Positions 44,918-52,874 of a stretch of DNA of 64,000 bases are shown here, piece by piece. Numbering within the stretch: the first letter of the stretch is position 1; each line of letters starts with the position of its first letter. The notes beneath the pieces are model-generated. The model made no database searches. It was given only the letters and a program-made list of their open reading frames with translations, and was not told where the DNA came from. The position numbers were made by a program, and so were the translations under genes. Origin of the DNA: Dehalococcoidales bacterium (GTDB lineage: Bacteria > Chloroflexota > Dehalococcoidia > Dehalococcoidales > Fen-1064); assembly GCA_016783135.1 (NCBI GenBank), contig JADHXC010000001.1, positions 57,635-121,634 of the forward strand. The letters run 5' to 3'.

Positions 44918-44949
44918 TTGCCTTAATAATATATTGCCTTAATAATATA
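44918..44949. repeat. Perfect 16-bp tandem repeat (two units)
   Basis: TTGCCTTAATAATATA occurs twice head to tail. Minus-strand TTGCAT, a 17-nt spacer and TATTAT overlap it, so it may be a promoter/operator for the 40-codon ORF. GCAAGT boxes lie at 44641, 44671 and 44951 and further ones follow to 45042, on both sides of this site. Confidence 0.55.
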
Positions 44950-45219
44950 TGCAAGTTAATATAGCGCAAGTAAAGCGTATTGGTTAGAGTATACGCAAGT
45001 ATAGGGGCTATTATCGGACTGGTTCTCACTAATTCACGCAAGTTTGGAATCACACGTGTTTTATGCGATACGGATATGGTAATGGGACAGACAGATTATC
45101 CGGCTATACGTTGTGGAGTGGATAGAAAGCTCGTGAGAACTCGCAAATGCTCGCTATTACGGCAATATATGAGATGAGCGGGGTTACTACGGGAATGATG
45201 TGGTTAGAGGTATGGGGGA

Positions 45220-45294
45220 TGGTGGGCTCGGTAGGATTCGAACCTACGACCAATCGGTTATGAGCCGACCGCTCTGCCGCTGAGCTACGAGCCC
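45220..45294 (-). tRNA. tRNA with CAT anticodon (elongator Met, or Ile2)
   Basis: 75 nt including encoded CCA. The acceptor stem GGGCTCG/CGAGCCC pairs fully; the D arm is GTAGCTCAGCGGCAGAGC; the anticodon loop CTCATAA carries CAT; the T arm is GTAGGTTCGAATCCTAC. The first acceptor pair G-C is fully matched, so it is not the initiator type. CAT may be read as Met or, after lysidine modification, as Ile; sequence alone does not settle this. Confidence 0.93.
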
Positions 45295-45407
45295 GTATGC
45301 CAATTGATTACTCCCCTACCCTGTATCATAAAACGGGGTCAGAGGAAATCCTGAGTGGCGGGTCAAGCAGAATTATACTGCATGGGGTGTTCGTGGTCAA
45401 TGTGCTG

Positions 45408-45462
45408 TTGTGAGGTGCTCAGGACATCAGCGACACTCTCCGGTACAGCTGATGCTGGTTTA
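45408..45462. repeat. Partial copy of dispersed repeat family B
   Basis: About 50 bp (GACATCAGCGACACTCTCCG, GTACAGCTGATGCTGGTT) match the left end of the copy at 34873 and then stop. It borders the broken potassium channel gene, whose stop codon lies within it. Confidence 0.6.
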
Positions 45463-45804
45463 TGCCAGGTCTTCGAGTTCGCGTAGCTGTTCACGGGTGC
45501 CGATGACTACCAGTTCATCGAGGACAGTATCCTCGGGCGGGTTGGTCAGGAGATTGCCATTTCTTTTCTGTATGGCAAGGATGGTAGCTCCCCGGCTATA
45601 CTTCCGACTGTCCTCGATGGTTTTCCCTGCCACCGGAGAACCGCTGGTGAGCCTCACATTCTCCAGGATGAGGTGACCGGCGCGGCTCCGCATAGCGGTG
45701 TCAATAAACGATCACCCTTCGATAACCATGTACCCGACTGTGCCGGTGGTCACAACGATGACAAAACCGGATATTTCCGTTATGAAGTGTCTTCGGGTAT
45801 TCAT
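45460..45804 (-). pseudogene. Deleted potassium channel (TM1 + RCK_C remnant)
   Basis: Read in one frame, ATG 45804 (with AAGGGATGAG upstream) begins MNTRRHFITEI, continues with a membrane helix GFVIVVTTGTVGYMVIEG, then meets TGA where channel proteins have Trp (EGWSF), continues SFIDTAM, and jumps directly to a complete RCK_C/TrkA-C domain (GSPVAGKTIEDSRKY, GATILAIQKRNG). The pore loop, second helix and NAD-binding RCK_N domain are missing. So one internal deletion plus one nonsense codon have destroyed a Kch-type channel gene. TGA is an ordinary stop elsewhere in the window. Confidence 0.8.
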
Positions 45805-45828
45805 CTCATCCCTTACGCGAGCTGTTTC

Positions 45829-46920
45829 TCAAAGCTGATATCGTTTCGTCAATATACGTGATATGTCGGCCAGGAAAGTGAAAGCCTTCTCAACCAGTTG
45901 TTCTTCCCTGCCGGGTACCTGGCCTGTTTTCTTTGCTTGCTTGTCCGTTCTTTCTCCCGGAGCCCCTACCTGGCCGATATCCTTGAGACAGCACCTTGCC
46001 GGGGCAATCAGCGCCTGTTCGGCAAGCTGTCTTGCCGTTGCGACACTATTTGCAGCAATCACTTCCCAGTAACCGGAGAGCCGTTTTGCCAGGCTTGTCG
46101 GGGTCTCTATACTCATGCTGAAAGAATCAACCGGAACAATTCCCCAGGAAATGATACCATCCCTGGCAAGGAACTCGGCTATCGCTCCGGAATAATCCCT
46201 GGGCATTATCTCAATCTGATAGGCGTCAAAAGACAGTATCTCAATGCCGAGGTCAAGCAGATAAGGTAGGTTGACATTGGCACAGAGGTGCAGCGCCCGC
46301 GGACCCTCGATGCCTCTGATAAAGGACACGTAGTCCTGCCTTGCCTGGATATCGTGGTACCCCGTCATGCCGCTAAATACCCATCCCAACCCCGGTTCAT
46401 CCAGCCAGACGAAGGCATTAGCATTCTTCTCACGAAGCTCCTGGTACTGGGCATTGGCCTTTCGCTGCATAAAGTCAAAAAGGATGGTCCTCAGTTCATC
46501 ATTATAGATAATTGGCCGGTTGTTCTCGTCAACGACCTTGAAACCGAAGCTTACCGGCCCAATCTGCTGTCCACGTATAGCCACATACTCTCCGAGCGGC
46601 CCCTCCATGAAGCGATGGTAGACTACCGAGTACTCCGGAGTGAGACGGAAGGCAGTCGGGTCTGTCATTTTCTCCGAGTAGGCAGCAAGTTCTTCGATGA
46701 ACCTGGCGGTATCCAAAGTTATTTTGCCTGTCGCGGTATCGACATATATGCCGGGAAAGCCTTCCGATGCCTGGACATACATGTCCTCGAAAAGACTGAC
46801 CCTGGGAAGCTGCGGCCAGAAGGGAATGTCCAGGGCAAGGGCAAGCTCAAGCGCTCTGTCGATATTCCTGTGGGGCATGATTCCCATGGCGGTGGTACGA
46901 CACCTTGCCTCAAACTTCAT
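45829..46920 (-). CDS. UroD/MetE-like (uroporphyrinogen decarboxylase / methionine synthase fold) protein
   Basis: About 363 residues from ATG 46920, which has TTGGGGAT upstream; an in-frame start at 47001 would add 27 residues that do not look conserved. The sequence follows the UroD/MetE TIM-barrel pattern: MPHRNIDRALELALALDIPFWPQLPR, QIGPVSFGFKVVDE, WLDEPGLGWVFSG and HLCANVNLPYLLDLGIEILS with Cys and His typical of a metal site. Related bacterial and archaeal proteins handle methyl groups on corrinoids or thiols, but no partner corrinoid protein is nearby. Function unassigned. Confidence 0.72.
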   Translation of the reverse strand: MKFEARCRTTAMGIMPHRNIDRALELALALDIPFWPQLPRVSLFEDMYVQASEGFPGIYVDTATGKITLDTARFIEELAAYSEKMTDPTAFRLTPEYSVVYHRFMEGPLGEYVAIRGQQIGPVSFGFKVVDENNRPIIYNDELRTILFDFMQRKANAQYQELREKNANAFVWLDEPGLGWVFSGMTGYHDIQARQDYVSFIRGIEGPRALHLCANVNLPYLLDLGIEILSFDAYQIEIMPRDYSGAIAEFLARDGIISWGIVPVDSFSMSIETPTSLAKRLSGYWEVIAANSVATARQLAEQALIAPARCCLKDIGQVGAPGERTDKQAKKTGQVPGREEQLVEKAFTFLADISRILTKRYQL

Positions 46921-47015
46921 CTTATCCCCAACGTTGTACCTGCCTATGGGATACGTGAGAATCTGCCTTCCCTGCGATTCAGTATAGCCGATAGTGAACA
47001 AGATGGCGAGGACTC

Positions 47016-47280
47016 GTACTCGTCCAGCACATTAGTTACACTCCGGTACAGTCGAGGCTGGTTGCCACTGGAGAGTGCCTGTGCGGTTAGCTGTGGTACT
47101 GGCTATCTCCTCATGAGGCATTGCCTCATCTTCCCCTTGCCCTCTTCTCCAGAAGAGAAGGAGGCGGATATTTATTTATGTGGGAAGCAGGCAAAGCCTG
47201 CTTCCCACATAAGAAGAAAACTTCCCCTCCCTGCTGAGAGTTGTGTTACTCTTCTGTCTGAGAGAGAGCAGGACTACCTG
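47016..47280. repeat. Dispersed structured repeat, family B copy 2
   Basis: About 265 bp similar to 34873-35140. The 17-bp stem at 47176-47212 reads TTATGTGGGAAGCAGGC, loop AAA, then its exact complement. Compared with copy 1 the third pair changes from G-C to A-T on both arms. The gap 46921-47353 holds nothing else but a hairpin at 47289. Confidence 0.78.
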
Positions 47281-47288
47281 AAAGCAAG

Positions 47289-47312
47289 CGGCCCCGTTCT
47301 TGAACGGGGCCG
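47289..47312 (-). terminator. Strong GC hairpin downstream of the CoA-transferase gene
   Basis: CGGCCCCGTTC and its complement form an 11-bp stem with a very short loop. On the minus strand it follows the CoA-transferase stop at 47354 and is trailed by CTTGCTTTC, so it is a weak-tailed terminator candidate. Confidence 0.55.
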
Positions 47313-47353
47313 CAGTTGTGACTCAATCAACCGGTCATGGTATTATTGTCAGT

Positions 47354-48568
47354 CTACTGTACAACGCCTTCGATGACCAGTTCGGCAATTTCGTCGTCGG
47401 TCATGCCGAGTATTTCCTTGAAAGCGAATTCATTGTGCTCGCCATACAGCGGAGCCCGCTCTATTTGACAGGGTGTTTTTGAGAGGACACAGGGCTGCCT
47501 GGGTGGCCGGTAGCGGCCCAGCTCGGGGTGGTCGCGCCACTGGAAGAACTCGCGGTACAGTAGTTGGGGGTCGTTATCCAAGTGGTCTTCCGGGGTATTC
47601 ACCATCCCGGCGGGGACACCAGCGGCCTGCATGGTTGCCATCACTCCGCGGTCTTCGCGGTTGACGGTGAACGCGGTGACCAATACCTCAAGCTCGTCCT
47701 CGTTCTCCTTCCTTCCCTCAAAAGTGGCGAATCTGGGGTCATCGGTAGCCCATGCGGGACTACCTATGGCATGACCGAAGGCCTGCCATTCCTCGTCACT
47801 GAACACGGTAACAGCGCACCATTTGTCCACGCCCTTGCAGCGGAAGACCCCGTGTGGAGCGCCGTAGGGGTCACGGTTTCCCATTCTCCCGGCTACGCGC
47901 TTGTTTACGTCGTAGTCCAGCATCAATGGGCCAACGAAGTGCAGACTCCCCTGGTGCTGGGCCATGTCCAGGAACTGCCCTTTTCCTGTGCGGCGGCGGT
48001 AGTCGAGTGCGGCAAGGATAGTCACGGCATTGAATCGCGGGGCGATGTAGTCCGTGTAGAAGCCAACCTCCCCGGGTATCCTGTCAGGCCAACCCGAAAT
48101 CTGGCTGATACCGGATATCGCGGTTAGCTGGTCTCCGTAACCCGGACTATTGTGCCACGGTCCCGTCTGCCCCATCAGGCTGGAACTCATCATGATGATG
48201 TCCGGCTTTATCTCTCTGAGCACCTCGTAGCTAAGGCCCATCCTTTCCATGGCGCCGCCGGCGAAGTTGTCGGCGACGATGTCAGCCCAGGCGACGAATC
48301 TCTTGGCGATATCCTTGCCTCCGGGAAGACCCAGGTTGACCGAGCAACTCATCTTGCTTGTGCTCTGAGAATTGAAGATAGCGCCACGATTCGGTCCCGG
48401 GACGTCATCCTTGAACGGCGGCTGTATCCGCCAGACATCCGGCCTCACCTTGCTCTCGATTCTGAGTACCGTGGCCCCGAAATCAGACAGTACCTTGGTG
48501 CTCGTTGGCCCCGTCCAGACCCAGGTGAAATCGGCAACCTTTATCCCTTCAAGCGGTTTCTTTGACAT
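47354..48568 (-). CDS. CaiB/BaiF-family CoA-transferase (first)
   Basis: Family III CoA-transferase, 404 residues, moving CoA between carboxylic acids through enzyme-bound anhydrides. The N-terminus LEGIKVADFTWVWTGPTSTK and DFGATVLRIES are diagnostic; RGAIFNSQSTSKMSCSVNLG and the late YGAPHGVFRCKGVDKWCAVTV follow the family pattern. It is followed upstream on the same strand by a second, more distant CoA-transferase gene with a MITE between them. The pair may form a heteromer or act on different acids; substrates are unknown. Confidence 0.9.
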   Translation of the reverse strand: MSKKPLEGIKVADFTWVWTGPTSTKVLSDFGATVLRIESKVRPDVWRIQPPFKDDVPGPNRGAIFNSQSTSKMSCSVNLGLPGGKDIAKRFVAWADIVADNFAGGAMERMGLSYEVLREIKPDIIMMSSSLMGQTGPWHNSPGYGDQLTAISGISQISGWPDRIPGEVGFYTDYIAPRFNAVTILAALDYRRRTGKGQFLDMAQHQGSLHFVGPLMLDYDVNKRVAGRMGNRDPYGAPHGVFRCKGVDKWCAVTVFSDEEWQAFGHAIGSPAWATDDPRFATFEGRKENEDELEVLVTAFTVNREDRGVMATMQAAGVPAGMVNTPEDHLDNDPQLLYREFFQWRDHPELGRYRPPRQPCVLSKTPCQIERAPLYGEHNEFAFKEILGMTDDEIAELVIEGVVQ

Positions 48569-48599
48569 GCTTTTCCTCCTGCCTCTGTTTGCTCCTCAC

Positions 48600-48817
48600 T
48601 AGGAGTGTGCTGAAAAACCCTTTCGACTATCCCCGTGCAGCCCATATGGGCCGCCTTACCCTTCCTGGCCAGGAAGGGGGGGGGAGATTATGCCTGGGGA
48701 TACCCCCAGGTCTGGGGGACACCCCCAGACCCCTGCCAGAAGGGGGCGCCTCTCAGAAGAGGCAGGCCCTTCAGAAAGGGCACGCCCTCTGGACTCCCCT
48801 TTTTCAGCACCCTGCTA
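48600..48817. mobile_element. MITE-like inverted-repeat element, copy 3 (218 bp)
   Basis: Ends TAGGAGTGTGCTGAAAAA and TTTTTCAGCACCCTGCTA. The interior matches copy 2 in its left half and adds short tandem palindromes (AGAAGGGGGCGCCTCTCAGA, AGGCCCTTCAGAAAGGGC). No ORF. The right end supplies the TAG stop of the next CoA-transferase gene (minus strand). Confidence 0.8.
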
Positions 48818-50056
48818 GACAACGCCGTCCTGCTTCAGTCTGGCCAGTGATTCCCTGGAGATGCCCAGTTCCTCAACGTATATTTCATCGTTATGCTCCC
48901 CTACCAGCGGGGCACGTCGTGATATCACGGGCGGGGTCTCCGAGGCATTGGACCACCTGCCGGGATACCTTATGCTGGTATCCAGCTCGGGATGTTCAAC
49001 CTGGGGCCAGAACTCACGAGCGGCAAGCTGTGGGCTCTCTGCCATATCATTGGCGGCGGCTACCGGATAGAGCATGATGCGGTACTTGATGGCACCGGTC
49101 ATCATCTCTGCCTTGGTATGGGTCATGAAGAAGCTGATGGTCTGCTCCTCCATCCGGTCAATAACCTCCTGGGTGGTAGTGAAGTGGCTGAAGGTCTGCC
49201 AGTCGAAGCTCTTGAACCAGTCATCGGCCATGCCTTCTTCGGCCATCCAGTTGACGAGCGGGATGCTGTGCCGCACCGCATTCGGTCCGCCAGTATAGCG
49301 CCACATGACATAGCCGTCCTTGCAGGGCCAGATGTGCCGCACATCGACGGGCATTGGGGAAACTCCCCGTGGCCGATGTCTCCGGTTGAAGTCCCAGTCC
49401 CCTACCGGGAAGAAGCTCATGCATTCCTGGATGGACACGTCAACGTGCTGGCCTTCACCGGAGTCCCCGCGGTGGTACAGTGCGACGAGTGCCCCGACGA
49501 CTGCCTCGGTTCCCGCGTGGAAGTAGGTCTGAGCGTGATGGCTAATCCGGTAAGGGGTCCGGTCATGGTCGCCGAAGGAGCGCATAAGCGGTCCTGCCCC
49601 CGTTGCCCAGAGCGCAAGGTCAGAAGCCTTGAAGTCCTTCTGAGGTCCGGTCTGCCCGTAGGGTGTGATGGAGACCATGATAATGCCCGGGTTAATCTTC
49701 TCCAGTTCCGTATAATCCAGTCCAAGTCTGTCCATGTACCCCGGCGGGAAAGACTCGACAACAAAGTCGGCGGTCTTCACCAGCTTCCGGAAGATATCTC
49801 TGCCTTCCACCGTCTCAATATCCAGGGTTATTCCTCGTTTGCTGGTGTTCACAGCGAACCAGTACAGGCTTTTCTCCGGGTCTTTTTCGTCATGATAGAA
49901 CGGCCCGATGTCGCGTGCCGGGTCGCCTCCGGGTCTCTCAATCTTGAGCACGTCAGCGCCCATGTCGCCCATCAGCTTACCGCACATCAGACCCCTCTCA
50001 TCGGCGAGGTCAAGGACACGATACGGGCTGAGCATGCCTTCGGTCTTCTCCGCCAT
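48815..50056 (-). CDS. CaiB/BaiF-family CoA-transferase (second)
   Basis: 413 residues from ATG 50056, chosen because AAGGAGGT lies 5 nt upstream; longer frames run to 50203 without support. The N-terminus LSPYRVLDLADERGLMCGKL and GADVLKIERPGGDPARDIGP fit family III CoA-transferases; RRAPLVGEHNDEIYVEELG is the usual C-terminus. The stop codon is the TAG of a MITE end. Only moderately similar to the neighbouring CoA-transferase at 47354. Confidence 0.9.
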   Translation of the reverse strand: MAEKTEGMLSPYRVLDLADERGLMCGKLMGDMGADVLKIERPGGDPARDIGPFYHDEKDPEKSLYWFAVNTSKRGITLDIETVEGRDIFRKLVKTADFVVESFPPGYMDRLGLDYTELEKINPGIIMVSITPYGQTGPQKDFKASDLALWATGAGPLMRSFGDHDRTPYRISHHAQTYFHAGTEAVVGALVALYHRGDSGEGQHVDVSIQECMSFFPVGDWDFNRRHRPRGVSPMPVDVRHIWPCKDGYVMWRYTGGPNAVRHSIPLVNWMAEEGMADDWFKSFDWQTFSHFTTTQEVIDRMEEQTISFFMTHTKAEMMTGAIKYRIMLYPVAAANDMAESPQLAAREFWPQVEHPELDTSIRYPGRWSNASETPPVISRRAPLVGEHNDEIYVEELGISRESLARLKQDGVV

Positions 50057-50390
50057 CGAAACCTCCTTGTGCAGACTGCTGTCCGGTTGCCAGACAGCGT
50101 TCACATTATAGCACCATTTACTGAGGGACAACACGTCCGGGACAGGGAAAGCCAGGTCCGGGGGAGGCAGGTGAGCATTCCAGATGGTCAAGGCAAGGGA
50201 CAAACAAGACCATAGAGGCGAAGACCATTATGTCAAGTGGGCTTTTTGGAACAGTTCCCGAACTTCTGTTTGAGAAGAAGGGGCTGATTCCGGCTTTGCA
50301 GCAGTTGTTTTTGTCCTACCTGAAACCCAAGGGTTAACGCTATTCACCTGTGCTCTGTTAAAATATAGCCGACGGGTTTCAGGCAGAACT

Positions 50391-52109
50391 ATGAATCAAT
50401 TAGATCCGGTTGTGACCATTGCCATTCTGCTGGCAGCAGCATTAGTTGGTGGAATGATAGCCCATCGACTAAGACAGCCAATTATCCTGGGCTACCTGGT
50501 AATCGGCGTAGCCGTTGGGCCTCATGCTCTTGGCTTGATAGGTGACCTGGAACTTGTTGAAGCGGCTGCTACCATAGGCGTTGCCCTGTTGATGTTTACC
50601 CTGGGTCTGGAAATCTCGATAGCTCAATTGCGTGAAGTTGGCAGGATAGGCGTATGGGGTGGTATTACCCAAATTGTGGCTACCCTCGCTCTAGGGCTCA
50701 TTGCAGGATACTTTCTATTCCGATGGCCTCTACCCCAGGCTGGCTTGTTTGGTTTGATTATCTCTCTCAGCAGCACGGCAGTATGCCTGAAAATACTGAT
50801 GGAGCGAGGGGAACTGGTCTCGGTGCATGGGCGAATAATGATTGCCATCCTTATTGTTCAGGATATCGGTGTAGTAGTTATGATGGTGGTCATACCTTTA
50901 ATGAGTGGTATGACAGAGAACATACCACTTACTCTGGCTACAGCTGCAGGAAAAGCACTTCTTTTTATCGGGTTAGCTATCATATTGGGACGATGGGGAC
51001 TTCCCTGGCTATTGGGCAGGGTTGGCGGTGTTCGAGCTCGAGAACTGTTTCTGTTAACCGTTCTTGTATTGTGTCTGGGTGCCGCAGTAGGTACTCAGAT
51101 TTTAGGCCTATCAATCGTGTTTGGAGCTTTCCTGGTCGGACTGGTGTTGCGTGAAACAAGGTTTGTACATCAGGCACTGGCAGAGATTACGCCCTTACGC
51201 GATATTTTTGCTACTCTTTTCTTTGTTTCTCTGGGTATGCTGCTTGACCCCCTTTTCCTGATTAATAACTGGCAATCAGTAGCACTGCTGGTGGTGGCCA
51301 TCATCACCCTGAAACTCCTGGTTGTTTTTGGTACTGTTCGACTTTTTGGCTTTAGTTCCCGTATAGCCGTCCTGACTGGTGCCGGTCTTTTTCAGATTGG
51401 TGAGTTTAGCTTCATCCTGGCCCAGGGTGGGGTCAATGCTGGAATCGTCTCGGATCAGTTTTACTCCTTGATTCTCGCCAGTGCTATCATCACCATGTTG
51501 TTAACACCAGTTACCATCAGCTTGATTATCAGGCTATATCCTAAACCAGCTTTGATGGCAGGCAGTAGACGGGTAGCCGCTAAAGAGGTTTCATCGCCTT
51601 CCGTCTCTGTGCCCACTGAGGGGCTGGACCGAGTAGTAATTGCCGGCTACGGAAGGATTGGGGGAAATATTGCTCAGGGCCTGCAGGATGCCGGAATCCC
51701 ATACATTGTAATTGATCTTGATCCGGAGCGTGTTTCCGAAGCCAGGGGTAGCGGCCGACCACGCATATATGGCGATGCTACCAATATAAATGTTCTATCC
51801 AAGGTTGACCTAGGTAGAGCGCAAGCATTAGTGGTAACCTATCCAGACCCGATGGCAGTGGTAACCACGGTAAAGACCGCGTTGAGTATTAACCCCAGGC
51901 TTAAAGTTCTGGTACGGGTGCATCGGGCGAGGGAAGCTAATGAGCTTAGGGAATTGGGGGTCACCGAGTTAGTCAGCCCGGAATATGAGGCTAGTTTCAG
52001 GTTCATTACGAGGCTGTTGAACATTATGGGCCTGGAGGCAGGCAAGAGAAGGCAAATACTGGCAATAATACGCAAAGACAAGGAGCTTGCTGAATTCGAC
52101 CCCGATTAG
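50391..52109 (+). CDS. Monovalent cation:proton antiporter (CPA2/KefB type) with RCK_N domain
   Basis: 572 residues. About 12 hydrophobic helices make the Na/H exchanger domain (AHRLRQPIILGYLVIGVAVG, LLMFTLGLEISIAQLREVG, SLSSTAVCLKIL). From about residue 408 a nucleotide-binding RCK_N domain follows (VVIAGYGRIGGNIAQGLQDA, RIYGDATNINVL). No RCK_C domain is present. It likely exchanges K+ or Na+ for H+ under nucleotide control. It is somewhat more AT-rich than its neighbours, possibly an acquired gene. The intergenic gap before it (50057-50390) shows nothing beyond a likely -10 near 50360. Confidence 0.9.
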   Translation: MNQLDPVVTIAILLAAALVGGMIAHRLRQPIILGYLVIGVAVGPHALGLIGDLELVEAAATIGVALLMFTLGLEISIAQLREVGRIGVWGGITQIVATLALGLIAGYFLFRWPLPQAGLFGLIISLSSTAVCLKILMERGELVSVHGRIMIAILIVQDIGVVVMMVVIPLMSGMTENIPLTLATAAGKALLFIGLAIILGRWGLPWLLGRVGGVRARELFLLTVLVLCLGAAVGTQILGLSIVFGAFLVGLVLRETRFVHQALAEITPLRDIFATLFFVSLGMLLDPLFLINNWQSVALLVVAIITLKLLVVFGTVRLFGFSSRIAVLTGAGLFQIGEFSFILAQGGVNAGIVSDQFYSLILASAIITMLLTPVTISLIIRLYPKPALMAGSRRVAAKEVSSPSVSVPTEGLDRVVIAGYGRIGGNIAQGLQDAGIPYIVIDLDPERVSEARGSGRPRIYGDATNINVLSKVDLGRAQALVVTYPDPMAVVTTVKTALSINPRLKVLVRVHRAREANELRELGVTELVSPEYEASFRFITRLLNIMGLEAGKRRQILAIIRKDKELAEFDPD

Positions 52110-52185
52110 GCGGTGTAGCGAAGCCCCTGTTCTGATTCTCAGTTACTGACCGCACAATCTAATCTCGGGTTATATCATTACCTTC

Positions 52186-52270
52186 TGGTGGGGAAGGGGG
52201 GATTTGAACCCCCACGCCTTTCGGCACATGATCCTAAGTCATGCTCGTCTGCCAGTTCCGACACTTCCCC
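52186..52270 (-). tRNA. tRNA-Leu (TAG anticodon)
   Basis: 85 nt with encoded CCA and a long variable arm, as in class II tRNAs. Acceptor GGGGAAG/CTTCCCC; anticodon loop CTTAGGA with TAG; variable arm around TGCCGAAAGGCG; T arm GGGGGTTCAAATCCCCC. Confidence 0.93.
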
Positions 52271-52387
52271 AGGCTCGGAAACCAATGCTTTCGCCAGGAC
52301 CCACCGCTATTCTACCAGAGATACCCGCCTGAGACCACAAGACCGAAGGCCCCGGAAACCCATCCAGTGGCATCCCCCGGGACTCTC

Positions 52388-52738
52388 TCACTCCAGAGTC
52401 ACAAAGATGCTCTTCCGCGGCCGATTGTCAACGGCACGACTGATGTGGCCCCGACCTGTGGTGTCCTCAGCCAGCATGATATCACCGGGGCCGAACCGAC
52501 GTACCGTTCCATCGCTGGTTTCTATCTCTACTTCGCCCTCCAGTGTGATGATGTACTGCCGTCGGGGAGCATTGTGCCAGTCGATGTAGTAGTCGCCACC
52601 AGTCTCCCTGAAGATGATGCTTGTTGTCTTCTCCGGAGAAGACAACAGGCTGAAGCCTCCTCTCTCCTCAAGGGGTATTTCCACGTCTTCGAAATGTGAT
52701 TCACAATCAGCACCGGCATAGAGACGTGTGTATTTCAT
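52388..52738 (-). CDS. Cupin-domain protein
   Basis: 116 residues of single-domain cupin. Strands DYYIDWHNAPRRQYIITLEG and VEIETSDGTVRRFGPGDIML carry the two conserved motifs; the metal-binding histidines are partly replaced (WHNAPRRQYI; G-P-G-D present), so the metal site may be atypical. GGGAGGT lies upstream of ATG 52738. It stands alone between tRNA-Leu and the ABC exporter genes. No specific function. Confidence 0.8.
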   Translation of the reverse strand: MKYTRLYAGADCESHFEDVEIPLEERGGFSLLSSPEKTTSIIFRETGGDYYIDWHNAPRRQYIITLEGEVEIETSDGTVRRFGPGDIMLAEDTTGRGHISRAVDNRPRKSIFVTLE

Positions 52739-52874
52739 TTATACCTCCCATTACAGTTAAGAACGTATCCTGATTATACATACCACTGCGACAGCGAGGC
52801 AAAGCAGGTCGGTGGCAGCCTCAATAGACTCCAGTTTTACATACCGTTCGGAATCGGTTACAATATTATACGCT

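Noticed and set aside
44918..44949. CRISPR array
   Set aside because: Only two adjoining repeat units without spacers; no cas genes anywhere in the window.
46288..47376. 362-codon plus-strand frame over the UroD-like gene and repeat
   Set aside because: Runs antisense to a conserved gene and then through a non-coding repeat.
48992..50215. 407-codon plus-strand frame opposite the second CoA-transferase
   Set aside because: Antisense to a well-supported gene; rich in His/Val/Pro as mirror frames of GC-rich genes often are.
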